A stretch of DNA of 64,000 nucleotides. Source: Sphagnum compactum (lineage: Eukaryota; Bryophyta; Sphagnopsida; Sphagnales). Positions 61,883 to 64,000 of this stretch are shown piece by piece. The notes beneath the pieces are model-generated. The model saw only the letters and a list, made by a program, of their open reading frames with translations. It did no database searches and was not told the origin of the DNA. The stretch is taken from positions 3,534,001 to 3,598,000 of the forward strand of contig OZ234498.1 in NCBI GenBank assembly GCA_965153455.1, given 5' to 3'. Numbering within the stretch: position 1 is the stretch's first letter; each line of letters starts with the position of its first letter. Position numbers and translations under genes: made by a program.

Positions 61883-62086
61883 TAGTACCTGGCAGCTTTG
61901 ACACTAATTATATTATTTTTAGAGATGTTGAAATTTTCCAAAAAAAAAAAAAAAAACAAAAACAAAAAAATCCTAAGAACAAAGTTTTGTGAAGGAAAAT
62001 ATTGAATTTTCAGGGACATTTTATTTATCAAAATTCAAAATGAATTAATTACTGGATAGACATGTGTTAAAGTTGTCAAGGTACTA
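61883..62086 (-). mobile_element. MITE, copy 2
   Basis: A 204-bp element with ends TAGTACCTGGCAGCTTTGAC and, reversed, TAGTACCTTGACAACTTTAA: terminal inverted repeats of 22-23 bp. It is the inverse-oriented relative of the element at 49239-49432. It contains an A-run near 61940-61955. It sits about 700 bp upstream of the acyltransferase start codon. Confidence 0.75.
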
Positions 62087-62777
62087 TGTCTAATTAGTAA
62101 GAAAACGCAACCAAACTGTCTAGTTTAAAAAATGTAACCAAATTGAAATCAGAGTCCAAATGTGGTGAAAAAATTTCAAATTTTTTTCCCCCAAAAATTG
62201 GAAAAAATTTCAGGGCCAAAGCAATATTTCGACAGACAGACAGAGTATTCCCTATTTATTTTGATTTTTCGCCTTTTTTTGGCGAAATTTCGCACCCAAA
62301 GAAACGCTGGATCCAACGTATTTTATGAAATTTCATGGAAATATTTCGTGAATACCTACCTACCTACCTACCTTCCTATGTCCATATTTTTGTGGCAAGA
62401 ATATTCTGGCAACGAAACTATATCCTCTCCGAAAGCGTGGGTGGGGGGTGAGGGGGGTGGGGATCGAACCTGGGATCTGTCCCGTGTTGGAAGGGTACTT
62501 TAGCTTTTTGATGTTTTCTGTTTTGTTTGCTTGACAGAGACGACGAAAGAGACGAGGCGTCGACACTGGAGTGGACGCGGACGCACGTCCAGACAGAGAT
62601 TTCCCGCAGCTCCTGACGGGAGGGCGGGAGACGGGGTGCAGCGGATTTCGAGACAATAGAGAAGAGGAAGAAAAGAAGAAGCACGAGGAGGAGGAGGAGG
62701 AGGAGGAAGACGAGCGGGAACGAAGAAGAAGAAGAAGAAGAAGAACAGCAACAACAACAGGGGGATTTTTGGTCGCA
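62087..62777 (+). promoter_or_regulatory. Promoter and GA-rich leader of the acyltransferase gene
   Basis: The sequence changes from AT-rich to GC-balanced near 62400. A (CTAC)n-type tract lies near 62354-62374, and GAG and AAG triplet runs at about 62685-62712 and 62724-62745. From 62535 the frame of the downstream gene is open and would encode poly-Glu/poly-Arg, but it holds no ATG before 62778, so I read it as 5' UTR. Confidence 0.45.
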
Positions 62778-63076
62778 ATGATGATGCTGGAAGCAGCGGC
62801 GGAGATGCTGGGGGTCGGGGTACCGGTTCTTCGTTTCCTCGTCTGTTTTCTAGCTTCGATTCCTTGCAGTTGGCTATGGCGGTACGTCCCCAGTCCGACC
62901 GCACGTCATTTCTACGCAGCTGTCACAGGAGCACTGCTGTCTTATTTCTCTTTCGGAGCAGCCTCCAACGTCTACTTCGCTGCCCTTATGCTCGTCAGCT
63001 ACACCAGCATGCTTGTCTCCAGACGACACTGTGGTATAATCACTTTCGTCATCAGCTTTGCGTTCCTCATCACCTG
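62778..63076 (+). CDS. MBOAT lysophospholipid acyltransferase (LPLAT1/2-like), first exon, partial
   Basis: The ATG at 62778 opens a frame whose first 99 codons match the N-terminus of plant LPLAT1/2, the ER multi-pass MBOAT enzymes that re-acylate lysophospholipids from acyl-CoA (Lands cycle). Key matches are VGVPVLRFLVCFLASIPCSW, PSPTARHFYAAVTGALLSYF, SFGAASNV and RRHCGIITFVISFAFLI. These cover the first membrane segments. The family goes on with a Gly-Cys-His motif at the point where a good donor (CACCTG then GTATCC) occurs, so the exon ends at 63076 with two bases of a split codon. Open frame beyond this point (to 63164) is intron. The catalytic Asn and His lie in later exons outside the window. 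Two further ATGs follow at once (MMM), so the exact start may shift by one or two codons. Confidence 0.85.
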
Positions 63077-63970
63077 GTATCCTCATGATTTCCTGTCAGC
63101 CTTTTTTCTCTTTTCCAGCTATTGGAGTCTCTCGAATTTTCCCCTAGTCCGGCTCCAGATGTGAGCTGCGGAGCTGAATTTGATCTAAGGTCGGAAGAGT
63201 AATCTCCAGGTATACGCGAGTGATCTGTTGTTGCAAGACTGATGTCTTAGTGATTGTCGACGCTGCCAACATCGCGGCGCCTAGGAATTGATCTCTCTGC
63301 GTATGCCTTTTGTAACTCAGGCTTAGATGCATGCTTTTACACTAGGGGCAAGCGTATATGAAACGGAATTTCCCCTCACCAGCTTGTCGCAGCTTGAATG
63401 AGGATACTCTTTACTTTCTTTAATTAGCTATGCCTGTCTCGAGTAGTGCTAGCCAAGGTCAAGACCAAGTCTTCCCTTCGCTTCTGGAAATATGTGCAAC
63501 TGAAACTCAGGACACAGATTTCTGTTTAACTTTTTGCCCTAAATATTGCTCAGATCATTATATCCTTATCTAACTTACTGTTGAAGCTGATGAAGTCAGT
63601 GGAGTTGAGTAATAATGCCTAGTCTCTGCAATTCATGATGAAGGTGATGGTTTGGTACTTGGTGAACAAGAGCATCTCCAGCAGCGCTCAGTATCTTCCC
63701 CTGCAAAAACATTTCTCACATCCAAGTTTAGTTATTTAATTTTTTCCCAACCCCACCCATAAAACTAAAACTGGGACTGCAAGTAGGTGGGAGACCACTA
63801 ATAGCAACCCACCTGGACCAATCAAACTATCTAGCCAATCAACAGCAGGTGTTAAGCTTTGCTGTGCGTTTTACTAGCCTCAGAAAAGTGTGCAAGAATG
63901 CTGGACGAAAACCATTTTGTTGAGCCAAACCACCCTGTTTTGACTTTTCTTCATTCAATTTTAATTTGCA
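63077..63970 (+). other. Intron 1 of the acyltransferase gene
   Basis: Begins with the donor GTATCC. I searched it by eye for the next conserved block of the family (a His-Val-x-Tyr-Met-Ser-Gly-Asp-Ala-Trp stretch) and did not find it, so either the intron is about 0.9 kb or a small exon was missed. Confidence 0.5.
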
Positions 63971-64000
63971 GGGTCACATACTGAGCACTGATGGAGTTGC
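63971..64000 (+). CDS. Possible next exon of the acyltransferase gene (cut by window end)
   Basis: After a good pyrimidine tract and TTTGCAG at 63964-63970 the sequence reads GHILSTDGV in phase 0, which resembles the GGIDSTGAL region of plant LPLATs. Joined directly to exon 1 (which ends in phase 2) it would go out of frame and reach a stop, so an intermediate exon would be needed. Assignment is tentative. Confidence 0.35.

Noticed and set aside
62440-62500. tRNA-like B box on the minus strand (GGTTCGATCCC)
   Set aside because: No A box, acceptor stem or anticodon arm could be drawn upstream of it.
62571-62777. Poly-Glu/poly-Arg N-terminal domain on the acyltransferase
   Set aside because: No ATG in frame, simple triplet repeats, and the family begins at the ATG at 62778.
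63077-63164. Continuation of the acyltransferase frame to a stop at 63164
   Set aside because: Conservation ends exactly at a good GT donor; beyond it the translation no longer resembles the family.

Overview
The window looks like nuclear DNA of a land plant. A non-seed plant (a bryophyte or similar) is my best guess, but the sequence does not prove it. The evidence is plant-type spliced genes with canonical GT-AG introns, plant-specific protein families, GA/CT-rich leaders, and AT-rich intergenic DNA full of decayed transposons. The rank is inferred; no rRNA, organellar or marker gene fixes it.

Only four protein genes can be supported. (1) 3404-5293 (+) encodes TFB1/p62, a core TFIIH subunit, in one unbroken 629-codon frame. 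(2) 6507-7160 (-) is a conserved plant protein of unknown function, convergent with TFB1. (3) 36192-40920 (-) is an 11-exon gene whose exon phases all agree. It encodes a 505-residue ER-anchored SMP/C2 protein of the plant synaptotagmin (SYT/NTMC2) group, with one C2 domain instead of the usual two. (4) 62778 (+) to beyond the window end is the first exon of an MBOAT lysophospholipid acyltransferase (LPLAT1/2-like). Genes 3 and 4 both relate to membrane lipids, but they lie about 22 kb apart and there is no sign that they work together.

Layout: 1-2.6 kb AT-rich, no gene; 2.6-8.7 kb the TFB1/unknown-gene pair; 9-36 kb gene-free and repeat-rich, with dispersed repeats, several tandem arrays, a hairpin-module array and a hAT-like transposase relic (30.72-32.03 kb); 36.2-41.3 kb the SMP/C2 gene and its upstream region; 41.4-62 kb again gene-free, with two opposite copies of a MITE family, an unidentified decayed coding island (49.4-51.1 kb), a LINE relic (56.43-57.83 kb) and a perfect 44-bp palindrome; 62.1-64 kb the start of the acyltransferase gene.

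I see no clear novel multi-gene system. The points most worth a second look are the chain of decayed copies of one exon's 3' end inside an intron of the SMP/C2 gene, its missing second C2 domain, the intronless TFB1, the seven-fold hairpin-module array next to a perfect inverted repeat, the roughly 60-bp tandem array, the 44-bp palindrome, and the unidentified pseudogene whose stops fit C-to-T decay. I had no search tools; family names rest on recognised motifs.
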